Shown: piece after piece, positions 8,631-18,409 of the stretch
How positions within the stretch are numbered: the stretch's first letter is position 1
Layout: each line of letters begins with the position of its first letter
From: Mycobacterium paragordonae
Lineage (GTDB): Bacteria > Actinomycetota > Actinomycetes > Mycobacteriales > Mycobacteriaceae
Assembly: GCF_003614435.1 (NCBI RefSeq)
Contig: NZ_CP025546.1
Span: 3,100,001-3,164,000, forward strand
Direction: 5' to 3'
DNA: 64,000 nucleotides
Notes under the pieces: generated by a model
The model's input: only the letters and a program-made list of their open reading frames with translations
Database searches by the model: none
Told to the model about the DNA's origin: nothing
Translations under genes and position numbers: made by a program

Positions 8631-11167
8631 CCGTTGATCCCGGCGATTCCCGCGCCACCGGCCTTGCCGGCATTGCCAGGGGTGCCGGGCACGTTGTCGA
8701 TGTTGCCGCCCGAGGCCTCGCCGCGGGCGCCGCCGTTGCCGACCGTGGTACCGCCGGCACCGCCCTGGCCTCCCACTCCTCCCGCACCCGCACCACCGTT
8801 TCGGCCGGCACCGCCGAATAGCCCGCCGGCCCCACCGGCGCCGCCCTGCTGACCCCCGGCGCCACCCTTGCCGCCCTGGCCGCCCTGGCCGCCGTCGCCA
8901 CCGTCCCCGCCGTTGCCGGCGGTGTTGTCCGAGCCACCGGTAGCGGTGGCACCGTTGCCGCCGTGTCCGCCCGCGCCGCCGTCACCGCCGGCGCCACCTG
9001 CTCCGCCCGTACCGGCGTCGCCACCGGCACCGCCGAAGCCGATGAGTTTCCCGCCGGCGCCACCGTTGCCGCCGACGCCGCCCTGCCCGCCGGTGCCGCC
9101 GAAACCTCCGCTTCCGCCGGTTCCGCCGTCACCTCCCGAACCGGAGATGCTGCCGAAATGGGCGCTGTCCGAATGGCCGCCGGCGCCTCCGTTACCGCCG
9201 TTGCCGCCGTGGTCACCGGCACCACCGAGGCCTCCGATACCGCCCTGGCCACCGGCTCCGCCGTTGCCGATCAACAGCCCTGCATTACCGCCATTGCCGC
9301 CGGCGCCGCCCGCGCCGCCGTTGACTGGCGGGGTCTCGCCGGAAGCGCCGTCACCGCCCCGGCCACCGCTACCGCCGTAGTTGTTGGTCTCGTCTCCCAC
9401 CGCGAAGCCGCCGTTACCGCCGTTGCCGCCCGAGCCGCCGGGTCCGCTGCCTGGTGCTCCATTGCCGCCGTCGCCCGCATAAGTGCTGTAGGCCAGCGGG
9501 TCGTCGGGGTTATTGACGTTCCCACCGTTCCCGCCGTCGCCGCCGTTGGCGCCGCCTGGCCCGGCCGCCCCGCCGTCGCCGCCTCGGCCGGCGTTGACGG
9601 TGAAACCGTTGCCGTTGGTGCCATCGGCGCCGCTGCCGCCGGTGCCGCCGTTCTGGCCGGGTCCACCGGCGGTCCCGGTGAGTCCACTGCCGTTCGGTTG
9701 CACCGAATCGTTCGGGAATGCCGGTGTCACGTTGACGCCGTTTGCCGCGCTCCAGCCGGCGCCGCCCTGGCCGCCGTTGCCGCCGTTGCCGATCAGCCCT
9801 GGGGCATTGCCGCCGTTGCCGCCCTGGCCGGGGTCGATGGCGGGAGTGGTGGTGATGAAGTTGGTGGCGGCTAAGGCCGCGCCGCCTTGTCCACCCGAGC
9901 CGCCGTTGCCGAAGAGTTGGCCGCCGTTGCCACCGGAGCCGCCGGTGGCGCCGGTGCCGGCGCTGCCGCCGCCACCGCCGTTGCCGATGGCGCGTGCTGA
10001 TCCGCCGCTGCCGCCCTGGCCACCGTGTCCGCCGAAAAGTGTTGCACCACCGCCGTTTCCGCCGTTGCCGCCGTCGCCGTAGAGGATGCCGCCGGTACCG
10101 CCGCTGCCGCCGGTGCCGCCGGTGTTGGCTTCGAGCCCGTTGGCGCCGCTGCCGGCGTTTCCGCCGTTGCCGCCGTTGCCCAGCAGTCCAGTCGCGCCGC
10201 CTTGGCCACCGCTGCCGCCAGTGCCGCCTATGCCGAAGCCACTGCCCCCGTCGCCGCCGAGGCCGCCGCTGCCGCCGTTGCCGTAAAGGCTGCCGCCGGT
10301 GCCACCGTTGCCGGCGGTGCCTCCGTTGCCGCCGGTGCTGCCGGTGCCGCCGGTCCCGCCGTTTCCGCCGACGCCGCCGCTGCCCAGGTAGCCGGCGTTT
10401 CCGCCATTGCCGGCCGCGCCACCGGCACCGCCTTGTCCGGCCAGACCGGTGGTGTGGCCACCGGTGCCGCCGTCACCTCCCACTCCGCCGCTGCCGAAGA
10501 AGCCGGCCGCCCCGCCGTTGCCGCCGCTCCCGCCGGCGCCGCCGTGGCCACCGAGAGCGCTGGAGTCGCTGCCGCTGCCCCCGTTGCCGCCGGCGCCGCC
10601 GTTGCCCGAGAGCCAGCCGCCGGCTCCGCCGTTGCCGCCGGTTGCCGAGGTGCCGCCGGACGCTCCGGCGCCGCCGTTGCCGATCAAGCCGGCGGCTCCG
10701 CCGTTACCGCCGGTTTGTCCTAGAGCTCCGGGGGCGCCGTTGCCGCCGTTGCCGTAGAGCCAGCCGCCACTGCCGCCGTTGCCGCCGGGGGTGGTGGCGT
10801 CGGCGCCGTCGCCGATCAGGGCGCGTCCGGTCAGCGCAACCGAGGGGGCGTTGACGGCATCCAGCAGCGATTGCAGAGGGTGGGCGGCAGCGGCTTCGGC
10901 GGCGGCATAGGCGCTCCCGGCCGCCTGCAACGAGGCCACGAACTGCTCCTGCAGGCCCGCCACCCGCGCACCGATCGCCTGATAGTCGCGGGCATGGGCG
11001 CCGAACAACGCCGCAATCGCCGCCGACACCTCATCGGTGCCTGCCGCCGCCAGCGCCGTCGTCGGCAAGACGGCGGCGAGGTTGGCGGCACCAACCGCCG
11101 AGCCGATGCCGGCCAGATCCGAGGCGGCCGTCGCCACCAATTCAGGAAGCACGTTCACGAAAGCCAT
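8627..11167 (-). CDS. PE_PGRS family protein (proximal gene of three)
   Basis: 846 residues. The PE domain (1-95) starts [18 protein letters not shown] and carries YAAAE at 87-91, fitting the YxxxD/E motif used for ESX-5 export. It is followed by the [11 protein letters not shown] linker and a very long PGRS repeat region with [13 protein letters not shown] units. The C-terminus is [17 protein letters not shown]. It is the first gene of a minus-strand set; its stop overlaps the next PE_PGRS start by 4 bases. No strong Shine-Dalgarno precedes the ATG at 11167. Its role at the cell surface is unknown, and the repeat domain is expected to vary between strains. Confidence 0.93.
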   Translation of the reverse strand: MAFVNVLPELVATAASDLAGIGSAVGAANLAAVLPTTALAAAGTDEVSAAIAALFGAHARDYQAIGARVAGLQEQFVASLQAAGSAYAAAEAAAAHPLQSLLDAVNAPSVALTGRALIGDGADATTPGGNGGSGGWLYGNGGNGAPGALGQTGGNGGAAGLIGNGGAGASGGTSATGGNGGAGGWLSGNGGAGGNGGSGSDSSALGGHGGAGGSGGNGGAAGFFGSGGVGGDGGTGGHTTGLAGQGGAGGAAGNGGNAGYLGSGGVGGNGGTGGTGSTGGNGGTAGNGGTGGSLYGNGGSGGLGGDGGSGFGIGGTGGSGGQGGATGLLGNGGNGGNAGSGANGLEANTGGTGGSGGTGGILYGDGGNGGNGGGATLFGGHGGQGGSGGSARAIGNGGGGGSAGTGATGGSGGNGGQLFGNGGSGGQGGAALAATNFITTTPAIDPGQGGNGGNAPGLIGNGGNGGQGGAGWSAANGVNVTPAFPNDSVQPNGSGLTGTAGGPGQNGGTGGSGADGTNGNGFTVNAGRGGDGGAAGPGGANGGDGGNGGNVNNPDDPLAYSTYAGDGGNGAPGSGPGGSGGNGGNGGFAVGDETNNYGGSGGRGGDGASGETPPVNGGAGGAGGNGGNAGLLIGNGGAGGQGGIGGLGGAGDHGGNGGNGGAGGHSDSAHFGSISGSGGDGGTGGSGGFGGTGGQGGVGGNGGAGGKLIGFGGAGGDAGTGGAGGAGGDGGAGGHGGNGATATGGSDNTAGNGGDGGDGGQGGQGGKGGAGGQQGGAGGAGGLFGGAGRNGGAGAGGVGGQGGAGGTTVGNGGARGEASGGNIDNVPGTPGNAGKAGGAGIAGING

Positions 11168-11301
11168 GGGCTCATGCTGTGCAGTGAGCGTTGGGCGATG
11201 TATGAACAGTCGTGAAATGCGCTGGTAGCGGCCCTGCTCGGGGCAAGGCCCGGGGTACCGCAGATTATGAGCGCGGACGCGGTACCCGTAACCTCTAGCG
11301 G

Positions 11302-12084
11302 GTGGTCGATGACAGGCGCAGTCGCAGCAACGAGCGGCGGCCGCGATCTGGCTCCAACGGCATGCCGCGGCACTCCGGCCCGGGCCGGGCGCGACCGGCT
11401 CAACCTCACGCCGACGCCGCCTCCGTTGGACCGCCGATTCCCGCCGACGTCGAGGCCCGTCAACTGGCGCCCGACGTGCGACGCGAGCTGAGCACGCTGG
11501 ACCGGGCCACCGCCGACGCCGTCGCCCGCCATTTGGTCGCCGCGGGTGGCCTGCTCGACGAAGACCCGGAAGCAGCGCTCAGCCATGCCCGGGCGGCCCG
11601 TGCTCGGGCCAGCCGGATTGCGGCGGTTCGCGAGGCCGTCGGTATCGCCGCGTATCACTGCGGCGACTGGGGTCAGGCGCTGGCGGAATTCCGTGCCGCC
11701 CGACGGATGGGCAGCAAGTCTCCGTTGCTGGCATTGATCGCCGACTGTGAGCGCGGACTCGGCCGCCCGCAGCGGGCCATCGACCTGGCACGCGGACCCG
11801 AAGCGGCCGAACTCAGCGGTGACGACGCCGACGAGCTGCGCATCGTCGCCGCCGGCGCCCGCGCCGACCTCGGGCAACTCGAACAGGCCCTGACCATCCT
11901 GTCCACCCCGCAGCTTGACCCGGCGCGTACCGGCTCGACGGCCGCGCGGTTGTTCTATGCCTACGCCGAAACGCTGCTCGCACTCGGACGCGGCGAAGAG
12001 GCGCTGCAGTGGTTCCTGCGTTCGGCGGCGGCCGACACCGACGGCATCACCGATGCCGAAGATCGGGTCAGCGAACTTGGCTGA
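11302..12084 (+). CDS. Tetratricopeptide-like repeat protein (Rv1691 homologue)
   Basis: 260 residues starting at GTG 11302. The first 50 residues are basic and low complexity ([14 protein letters not shown]). The rest is a helical repeat array typical of TPR folds: [18 protein letters not shown], then [17 protein letters not shown], then [23 protein letters not shown] proteins act as protein-protein scaffolds; no enzymatic motif is present. In M. tuberculosis the orthologue sits in the same position between lprJ and the HAD phosphatase. Its stop codon overlaps the start of the downstream phosphatase, suggesting co-translation. The specific partner is unknown. Confidence 0.85.
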   Translation: MVDDRRSRSNERRPRSGSNGMPRHSGPGRARPAQPHADAASVGPPIPADVEARQLAPDVRRELSTLDRATADAVARHLVAAGGLLDEDPEAALSHARAARARASRIAAVREAVGIAAYHCGDWGQALAEFRAARRMGSKSPLLALIADCERGLGRPQRAIDLARGPEAAELSGDDADELRIVAAGARADLGQLEQALTILSTPQLDPARTGSTAARLFYAYAETLLALGRGEEALQWFLRSAAADTDGITDAEDRVSELG

Positions 12085-13087
12085 GTCGAAAAGTATTGCG
12101 CAGCAATATGATTGCCTTCTGCTCGACCTGGACGGAACGGTATTTCGCGGTCATCGGCCCACCGAGGGTGCGGTGGAGTCGCTGGACGGGATAGACAGCC
12201 GCAAGCTATTCGTCACCAACAACGCCTCGCGCAGCGCCGACGAAGTCGCCGAACACCTGCGCGAACTCGGCTTCACCGCCGACAGTGACGACATCGTCAC
12301 CAGCGCGCAGAGCGCAGCACACCTGCTCGCCGCGCAACTGCCGTCGGGGGCGAAGGTGCTGATTGTCGGCACCGACGCTTTGGCCGCCGAGATCGAGGCG
12401 GCAGGTCTGCAACCGGTCCGCCGGTTCGACGACGAGCCGGACGCCGTCGTTCAGGGCCTTTCCATGACCATCAGCTGGCCCGAACTGGCCGAGGCCGCAC
12501 TGGCCATCCGGGCCGGCGCGTTGTGGGTTGCGGCCAATGTCGACCTGACGCTGCCGACCGAGCGAGGTCTGTTGCCGGGCAACGGATCTCTGGTCGCGGC
12601 GTTGCGTGCGGCCACCGGTGAGCAGCCGCAGGTGGCCGGCAAGCCGGGGTCGCAGTTGATGAAAGACGCCGTAGGCCGTGGCGACTTCGCGTCGCCGCTG
12701 GTTGTCGGTGACCGGCTCGATACCGACATCGAAGGCGCCAACGCCGCGGAGCTGCCCAGCCTGATGGTGCTCACCGGGGTGAATTCGGCGCGTGATGCGG
12801 TGTTCGCCGAGCCCGCGCAGCGGCCCACCTATATCGGCCACGACTTGAGGTCGCTGCACGTGGACGCTGCGCGGCTGAAGGTGGGTCCGCAGCGGGGCTG
12901 GCGGGTGGAGGTTCGCGACGAGGTGGCGACGGTCACCGGGAGCGACAACCACCAGGATGACGACCTCGCGATCGTCCGCGCTGTTGCGAGTGCCCTCTGG
13001 GAGGCGCCCGTCCCGGTGCAGGTCGAAGCCGGCGACGACCAGGCCCGCGAGGCCCTGGACCGCTGGTCCCTGATGCACGGCGAGTAG
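12077..13087 (+). CDS. HAD-superfamily phosphatase (Rv1692-type glycerol-3-phosphate phosphatase)
   Basis: 336 residues. HAD motif I is DLDGTVFRG near residue 16, motif II is FVTNNASRS, and motif IV is VVGDRLDTDIEGA, as in the NagD/PGP-like subgroup with a C2 cap. The M. tuberculosis orthologue Rv1692 has been described as a D-glycerol-3-phosphate phosphatase that recycles glycerophospholipid head groups; the function here is by orthology. The start is taken at TTG 12077, overlapping the preceding stop, because this gives [20 protein letters not shown] with the catalytic Asp at the usual distance from the N-terminus. The longer in-frame reading from 11915 would lie inside the TPR gene and is unlikely. 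Confidence 0.88.
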   Translation: MAESKSIAQQYDCLLLDLDGTVFRGHRPTEGAVESLDGIDSRKLFVTNNASRSADEVAEHLRELGFTADSDDIVTSAQSAAHLLAAQLPSGAKVLIVGTDALAAEIEAAGLQPVRRFDDEPDAVVQGLSMTISWPELAEAALAIRAGALWVAANVDLTLPTERGLLPGNGSLVAALRAATGEQPQVAGKPGSQLMKDAVGRGDFASPLVVGDRLDTDIEGANAAELPSLMVLTGVNSARDAVFAEPAQRPTYIGHDLRSLHVDAARLKVGPQRGWRVEVRDEVATVTGSDNHQDDDLAIVRAVASALWEAPVPVQVEAGDDQAREALDRWSLMHGE

Positions 13088-13110
13088 CCGGTGACTACCG
13101 TAGGAGCGCA

Positions 13111-13287
13111 ATGACTATCGATCCTGAGCAGATCCGCGCCGAAATCCAATCCCTGATGGCCCAGCTGCCCGACGATGCTGACGCCGCTACCGGGCCGTCC
13201 CTCGAGGAGCTCGAAGACATCGCCCGCCGCCTTTCGGAGGCGCACGACGTGCTGTTGCAGGCGCTGGAGTCGGCGGAGAAGGGCTGA
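13111..13287 (+). CDS. Small conserved protein (Rv1693 homologue), 58 aa
   Basis: 58 residues, MTIDPEQIRAEIQSLMAQL at the start and HDVLLQALESAEKG at the end. It is acidic and strongly helical with heptad-like leucines, so a short coiled coil is likely. The start has a good ribosome binding site (TAGGAG, 5 bases before ATG 13111). It sits between the phosphatase and tlyA exactly as in M. tuberculosis. It is below the usual gene-calling length but well supported by RBS, codon use and conserved position. No function is known to me. Confidence 0.85.
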   Translation: MTIDPEQIRAEIQSLMAQLPDDADAATGPSLEELEDIARRLSEAHDVLLQALESAEKG

Positions 13288-13295
13288 GTGCCCGC

Positions 13296-14276
13296 ATGCC
13301 CCGGCGTGCCCGCGTCGACGCCGAGTTGGTGCGGCGGGGCCTGGCACGCTCCCGTCAACAGGCCGCGGAGTTGATCGGGGCCGGCCGGGTGCGGATCGAC
13401 GGACTGCCGGCGCTCAAGCCGGCCACCGCCGTTGCCGTCACCGCCGCGCTCACCGTGGCCGACGACGGCCAACGCTCCTGGGTGTCGCGGGGAGCGCACA
13501 AACTCATCGGCGCTCTGGACGCCTTCGGGATCACCGTCGAGGGCCGGCGCTGCCTGGACGCGGGAGCCTCGACCGGCGGTTTCACCGAAGTCTTGTTGGA
13601 TCGGGGCGCCGCCCAAGTGGTGGCCGCCGACGTCGGCTACGGGCAGTTGGCGTGGTCGTTGCGCAGTGACCCGCGGGTGGTCGTCGTGGAGCGCACCAAC
13701 GTGCGTGACCTGTCACCAGAGGCGATCGGCGGCCCAGTGGACCTGGTGGTCGCCGACCTGTCATTCATCTCGTTGGCGACGGTGTTGCCCGCGCTGGTTG
13801 GTTGCGCTTCGCCCGACGCCGATATCGTTCCCATGGTGAAGCCGCAGTTTGAGGTGGGGAAGGGCCAGGTCGGTGCCGGCGGGGTGGTGCAGGACCCGCA
13901 ACTGCGCATCGATTCGGTGCTCGCAGTGTCGCGGCGTGCCGCCGAGTTGGGCTGGCACACCCTCGACGTGACGGCCAGCCCGCTGCCGGGTCCTTCGGGC
14001 AATGTCGAATACTTTCTGTGGCTGCGTGCCCGGACCGATCGTGCGCTGGCCGGCGACGAGCTTGTCGAAGCGGCGCGCCGCGCAGTGAGTGAAGGCCCGA
14101 CGACGATGCGGGGCGGCACGCCCCGAGAAGGAGTCGGGCAATCAGGTGGGGGCCCGACGACGATGCGGGGCGGCACGCCCCGAGAAGGAGTCGGGCAATC
14201 AGGTGGGGGCCCGACGACGATGCGGGGCGGCACGCCCCGAGAAGGAGTCGGGCAATCAGGTGGGGGCCCGAAGTGA
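13296..14276 (+). CDS. tlyA: TlyA rRNA 2'-O-methyltransferase with a repeat-extended C-terminus
   Basis: 326 residues. An S4 domain (about 1-60, [18 protein letters not shown]) is followed by an FtsJ/RrmJ-like SAM methyltransferase domain ([19 protein letters not shown], then [10 protein letters not shown], then [14 protein letters not shown]). TlyA methylates C1409 of 16S and C1920 of 23S rRNA, and its loss gives capreomycin resistance. M. tuberculosis TlyA is 268 residues and ends near ISEGP. Here, after VSEGP, there are three copies of a 19-residue unit ([19 protein letters not shown]), adding about 58 residues encoded by a 57-bp tandem repeat. The stop overlaps the ppnK GTG start. The extension is Gly/Arg-rich and probably disordered; whether it affects activity is unknown. 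Confidence 0.95.
   Translation: MPRRARVDAELVRRGLARSRQQAAELIGAGRVRIDGLPALKPATAVAVTAALTVADDGQRSWVSRGAHKLIGALDAFGITVEGRRCLDAGASTGGFTEVLLDRGAAQVVAADVGYGQLAWSLRSDPRVVVVERTNVRDLSPEAIGGPVDLVVADLSFISLATVLPALVGCASPDADIVPMVKPQFEVGKGQVGAGGVVQDPQLRIDSVLAVSRRAAELGWHTLDVTASPLPGPSGNVEYFLWLRARTDRALAGDELVEAARRAVSEGPTTMRGGTPREGVGQSGGGPTTMRGGTPREGVGQSGGGPTTMRGGTPREGVGQSGGGPK
14094..14264 (+). repeat. Three perfect 57-bp tandem repeats inside the 3' end of tlyA
   Basis: Unit boundaries start with GGCCCGACGACGATGCGG at 14094, 14151 and 14208, with a partial fourth copy at 14265-14271. Each unit contains the palindrome GGGGCGGCACGCCCC, able to form a short GC hairpin. The period is a multiple of three, so tlyA stays in frame and still overlaps ppnK. 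The arrangement resembles a VNTR locus and is likely to vary in copy number between strains. Confidence 0.95.
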
Positions 14277-15193
14277 CCGAACGTACCATCCTGCTGGTCG
14301 TCCACTCCGGCCGTGACGAAGCCACCGAAACCGCCCGACGCGTCGAGAAGGTGTTGGAAGACAAGGGGATTGCGCTACGGGCACTTTCTGCCGAAGCCGT
14401 CGACAAGGGCTCGTTGCGGCTGAGTCCCAACGATATGCGGGTGCTGGGCGTCGATATCGAGGTCGTCGACGCCGACCCGATGGCCGCGGACGGTTGCGAA
14501 CTGGTACTCGTGCTGGGTGGCGACGGCACCTTCCTGCGGGCGGCAGAGCTGGCCCGCAACGCCGGTATTCCGGTGCTGGGTGTCAACCTGGGCCGCATCG
14601 GCTTCCTCGCCGAAGCCGAGGCCGAGGCCATTGACACGGTGCTCGAACACGTTGTCGCGCAGAACTATCGGGTGGAGGACCGGCTGGTCCTCGATGTGGT
14701 GGTGCGCCAGGGCGGCGAAGTCATCGACCGGGGTTGGGCGCTCAACGAAGCCAGCCTGGAAAAAGGCCCCCGCCTCGGCGTTCTCGGCGTCGTCGTCGAA
14801 ATCGACGGCCGGCCGGTCTCCACATTCGGCTGCGACGGTGTGCTGGTTTCCACGCCGACCGGGTCCACCGCGTATGCGTTCTCCGCGGGTGGTCCGGTGC
14901 TGTGGCCCGACTTGGAAGCAATTCTGGTGGTGCCCAACAACGCTCACGCCTTATTCGGACGGCCCATGGTCACCAGCCCCGATGCCGCCATCGCCATCGA
15001 GATCGAGGCGGATGGTCATGACGCGCTGGTGTTCTGCGACGGCCGTCGGGACATGCGGGTGCCGGCGGGCAGTCGGCTCGAGGTCACCCGTTCTGTCACA
15101 CCGGTGAAGTGGGTGCGCCTGGACAGCGCACCGTTCACCGACCGGTTGGTGACCAAGTTCCGGTTGCCGGTGACGGGCTGGCGCGGGAAGTAG
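14273..15193 (+). CDS. ppnK: NAD kinase
   Basis: 306 residues. It phosphorylates NAD to NADP using ATP or polyphosphate (the M. tuberculosis enzyme is known to accept both). The signature [13 protein letters not shown] lies near residue 82, followed by [13 protein letters not shown] and the NE/D region ([11 protein letters not shown], then [16 protein letters not shown] read as [21 protein letters not shown]). The GTG start at 14273 overlaps the tlyA stop as GTGA, implying translational coupling despite the repeat insertion just upstream. recN follows 3 bases after the stop. Orthologue of Rv1695. Confidence 0.95.
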   Translation: MTERTILLVVHSGRDEATETARRVEKVLEDKGIALRALSAEAVDKGSLRLSPNDMRVLGVDIEVVDADPMAADGCELVLVLGGDGTFLRAAELARNAGIPVLGVNLGRIGFLAEAEAEAIDTVLEHVVAQNYRVEDRLVLDVVVRQGGEVIDRGWALNEASLEKGPRLGVLGVVVEIDGRPVSTFGCDGVLVSTPTGSTAYAFSAGGPVLWPDLEAILVVPNNAHALFGRPMVTSPDAAIAIEIEADGHDALVFCDGRRDMRVPAGSRLEVTRSVTPVKWVRLDSAPFTDRLVTKFRLPVTGWRGK

Positions 15194-15196
15194 CCG

Positions 15197-16939
15197 GTGC
15201 TCAACGAGATTCGCATCGAGGCGCTGGGGGCAATCAGCGTTGCGACGGCCGAGTTCGATCGCGGCCTGACAGTGCTGACGGGTGAAACCGGCACCGGCAA
15301 GACCATGGTGGTCACCGGCCTGCATCTACTCGGCGGCGCGCGTGCCGACGCGACCCGGGTACGGTCGGGCTCCGAGCGTGCCGTCGTCGAAGGTCGATTC
15401 ACCACTTCCGATGTCGACGACGCCGTCACCGCGGGATTAGACGAGATCCTGGATGCCTCCGGCGCAGAGCGCGACGAAGACGGCAGCGTGATCGCCTTGC
15501 GCACCGTCAGCCGCGACGGGCCGTCGCGCGCCTACCTCGGCGGCCGCAGCGTGCCGGCAAAGTCGTTGAGCGGCTTCACTACTCAACTGCTCGCGCTGCA
15601 CGGCCAGAACGACCAGCTGCGCCTCATGCGCCCCGACGAGCAGCGCGGCGCACTGGACCGGTTCGCCGGAACCGGTCCCGCGCTGGAGCGCTACCGCAAG
15701 CTGCGGGAAGCGTGGCTGTCGGCGCGGCGTGACCTCACCGACCGCCGCGACCGGACCCGCGAACTCGCGCAGGAGGCCGATCGACTCAAGTTCGCGCTCA
15801 ACGAGATTGACACCGTCGACCCACAGCCCGGAGAAGACGGGGCGTTGGTCGCCGACATCGTCCGGCTCTCCGAACTGGACACCCTGCGCGAGGCCGCAGC
15901 GTCGGCGCGCGAGGTGCTGTCCAGTTCCTCCGACGAGGGTTTCGGTGCCGCCGACGCGCTCGGGCGTGCCCGGGGCGCATTGGAATCCACGGGCGACGCC
16001 CGGCTGCGAGCCCTGGCCGACCAGATCGGTGGCGCACTGACGGTCGTCGTCGACGCCGTCGGCGAACTGGGCGATTACCTGGACGCACTGCCCACCGATG
16101 CCAGTGCGCTGGACGCCAAACTGGCCCGCCAGGCTCAGCTGCGCACGCTGACCCGCAAGTACGCCGCCGATATCGACGGCGTGCTGCAGTGGGCGCAGGA
16201 TTCGCGCGACCGGCTGGCCCAACTCGACGTGTCCGAAGAAGGACTCGCCGCGCTGGAACGCCGGGTCGATGAACTTGGCACCCAATTAGGCCAGGCCGCA
16301 ATCGATCTCAGCAAGATCAGGCGCAAGGCCGCCAAGAAACTGGCCAAAGAGGTCACCGCGGAGCTCGCCGGCCTCGCCATGAACAACGCCGATTTCACTA
16401 TCGGCGTCACCACTGATGTGGCCGATCCGCACGACCCGTCGGCGCTGGTTCTGCCGGACGGTGAATCGGCGCGGATCGGCGTCGACGGCATCGACGTGGT
16501 GGAATTCGGCTTCGCCGCGCACCGCGGCATGTCGGTGCTGCCGCTGGCCAAGAGCGCCTCGGGCGGCGAGTTGTCGCGGGTGATGCTGGCGCTGGAAGTG
16601 GTGCTCTCCGCGTCTGCCACCGGCACCACGATGGTGTTCGACGAGGTCGACGCCGGCGTGGGCGGATATGCGGCGGTGCAGATCGGCAGACGGCTGGCCC
16701 GGCTGGCCCGCACACACCAGGTCATCGTCGTCACGCACCTGCCACAGGTCGCGGCCTACGCCGACGTGCACCTGGTGGTGCACAGCCAGGGGCCTAAGGG
16801 CACCAGCGGCGTAACGCGCCTGACCAGCGACGACAGGGTGGCCGAGCTGGCCCGGATGCTGGCGGGGCTGGGGGAATCCGACAGCGGACGCGCGCATGCG
16901 CGTGAACTGCTGGAGACCGCGCAGAACGATCGCGCCTGA
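15197..16939 (+). CDS. recN: DNA repair protein RecN
   Basis: 580 residues, SMC-like ATPase for double-strand break repair. Walker A is GETGTGKT at about 30-37 after LTVL. The central part (about 150-370) is a helical coiled coil with Arg/Leu/Glu-rich text. The C-terminal ABC signature is SASGGELSRVMLALE and Walker B is MVFDEVDAGVGG, followed by VIVVTHLPQVAAYAD. The GTG start at 15197 lies 3 bases after ppnK, continuing the tlyA-ppnK-recN operon found in M. tuberculosis. It is close to the usual length. Confidence 0.95.
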   Translation: MLNEIRIEALGAISVATAEFDRGLTVLTGETGTGKTMVVTGLHLLGGARADATRVRSGSERAVVEGRFTTSDVDDAVTAGLDEILDASGAERDEDGSVIALRTVSRDGPSRAYLGGRSVPAKSLSGFTTQLLALHGQNDQLRLMRPDEQRGALDRFAGTGPALERYRKLREAWLSARRDLTDRRDRTRELAQEADRLKFALNEIDTVDPQPGEDGALVADIVRLSELDTLREAAASAREVLSSSSDEGFGAADALGRARGALESTGDARLRALADQIGGALTVVVDAVGELGDYLDALPTDASALDAKLARQAQLRTLTRKYAADIDGVLQWAQDSRDRLAQLDVSEEGLAALERRVDELGTQLGQAAIDLSKIRRKAAKKLAKEVTAELAGLAMNNADFTIGVTTDVADPHDPSALVLPDGESARIGVDGIDVVEFGFAAHRGMSVLPLAKSASGGELSRVMLALEVVLSASATGTTMVFDEVDAGVGGYAAVQIGRRLARLARTHQVIVVTHLPQVAAYADVHLVVHSQGPKGTSGVTRLTSDDRVAELARMLAGLGESDSGRAHARELLETAQNDRA

Positions 16940-16954
16940 GCCTCTTCGGTTACC

Positions 16955-17074
16955 GCGAGCGACCGCAAAATGCCGTTCGCAGCGGCGTGTCGCTGTACAA
17001 ACGCGGGCGCTCGCCTTCCGGCGCGAGCGTGCACAGAATGCCGGCCGCGCCGGCGTGTCCCCGTACATCTGCGC
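16955..17074. repeat. Two imperfect intergenic direct repeats (about 52 bp, 68 bp apart)
   Basis: Between recN and steA, copies at about 16955-17006 and 17023-17074 share the frame GCGAGCG, then AATGCCG, then CGGCGTGTC and GTACA. Roughly 70 percent of positions agree by eye. The second copy contains the GC palindrome CCGGCCGCGCCGG. It looks like a dispersed mycobacterial intergenic repeat. No gene was found in the 277-base gap. Confidence 0.5.
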
Positions 17075-17216
17075 ACTGTCGTGCCCAGCGGGCGCCAAAC
17101 CCCCGCAATCACCCCGCGATACAAATGTGACAGATGTGACGCTTTATAACTTCTGAGGCAGATGTTACGGCGCGCCTCCCCGCCTCGGCCTTCTATCGCC
17201 GACAGAATCGGCTCCC

Positions 17217-18398
17217 ATGAAGATGTCAGCGCTTCTAACTCGCAACACCGTCCGGCCCGGCCTGGTGGGCACCGCCCGCGTCGATCGGAACATCGACCGA
17301 CTGCTGCGCAGGGTGTGCCCCGGCGACATCGTCGTCCTCGACATCCTGGACCTCGACCGCATCACCGCCGACGCTCTGGTGGAAGCTGACATCGCCGCCG
17401 TCGTCAACGCATCGCCGTCGGTTTCGGGCCGCTACCCCAATCTGGGCCCTGAGGTCCTGGTCAACAACGGGGTCACCCTCATCGACGAGACCGGGCCCGA
17501 GATCTTCAAGAAGGTCAAGGACGGATCCAAGATCCGCCTGTACGAGGGCGGCGTCTACTCCGGGGACCGCCGCCTGATCCGGGGCACCGAGCGCACCGAC
17601 CACGACATCGCCGACCTGATGCGCGAGGCCAAGAGCGGGCTGGCCGCTCACCTGGAAGCGTTCGCGGGCAACACCATTGAGTTCATCCGCAGCGAAAGCC
17701 CGCTGCTGATCGACGGCATCGGCATCCCCGACATCGACGTCGACATGCGCCGCCGGCACGTGGTGATCGTCTCCGAGGAGCCCAGCGCCGAGGAGGATCT
17801 GAAATCCCTCAAGCCGTTCATCAAGGAGTATCAGCCCGTCCTCGTCGGTGTCGGCCAGGGAGCCGACGTGCTGCGCAAGGCGGGCTACCGCCCACAACTG
17901 ATCGTCGGTGACCCCGACCAGATCAGCGCCGAGGTCCTCAAGTGCGGCGCACAGGTCGTGCTGCCCGCCGACGCCGACGGCCACGCCGCCGGTCTGGAAC
18001 GGATCCAGGACCTCGGCGTGGGGGCCATGACTTTCCCGGCCGCCGGCTCCGCCACCGACCTGGCACTGTTGCTGGCCGATCATCACGGCGCCGCGCTGCT
18101 GGTCACCGCGGGCCACACCGCCAACATCGAGACGTTCTTCGACCGGACGCGTTCGCAGAGCAACCCGTCCACGTTCCTCACCCGGCTGCGGGTGGGGGAG
18201 AAGCTGGTGGACGCCAAGGCGGTTGCCACCCTGTACCGCAACCACATCTCCGCCGGTGCCATCGCGCTGCTCGCGCTGACCATGCTGATCGCGATCATCG
18301 TCGTGCTGTGGGTGTCCCGCACCGACGGCGTGGTAGTGCACTGGCTCGTCGAGTACTGGAACCGCTTCACCCTCTGGATCCAGCACCTGATCTCCTAG
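17217..18398 (+). CDS. steA: SteA septation protein (Rv1697 family)
   Basis: 393 residues. Soluble N-terminal region resembling thiamine pyrophosphokinase-like folds (LIVGDPDQISAEVLKCGAQVVLPA) and one C-terminal transmembrane segment at about 345-367 (IALLALTMLIAIIVVLWVS). SteA with SteB supports septum formation and cell-wall integrity in Corynebacteriales; the role here is by orthology with Rv1697. ATG at 17217 gives MKMSALLTRNTVRPGLVG. steB follows after 11 bases and the two genes are expected to be cotranscribed. Confidence 0.9.
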   Translation: MKMSALLTRNTVRPGLVGTARVDRNIDRLLRRVCPGDIVVLDILDLDRITADALVEADIAAVVNASPSVSGRYPNLGPEVLVNNGVTLIDETGPEIFKKVKDGSKIRLYEGGVYSGDRRLIRGTERTDHDIADLMREAKSGLAAHLEAFAGNTIEFIRSESPLLIDGIGIPDIDVDMRRRHVVIVSEEPSAEEDLKSLKPFIKEYQPVLVGVGQGADVLRKAGYRPQLIVGDPDQISAEVLKCGAQVVLPADADGHAAGLERIQDLGVGAMTFPAAGSATDLALLLADHHGAALLVTAGHTANIETFFDRTRSQSNPSTFLTRLRVGEKLVDAKAVATLYRNHISAGAIALLALTMLIAIIVVLWVSRTDGVVVHWLVEYWNRFTLWIQHLIS

Positions 18399-18409
18399 GA
18401 AGTGCCCTG

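Noticed and set aside
4348..11215. Many long plus-strand Pro/Arg/Ala-rich frames opposite the PE_PGRS genes
   Set aside because: They are antisense readings of GGN repeats; composition follows directly from the PGRS strand and there are no ribosome binding sites.
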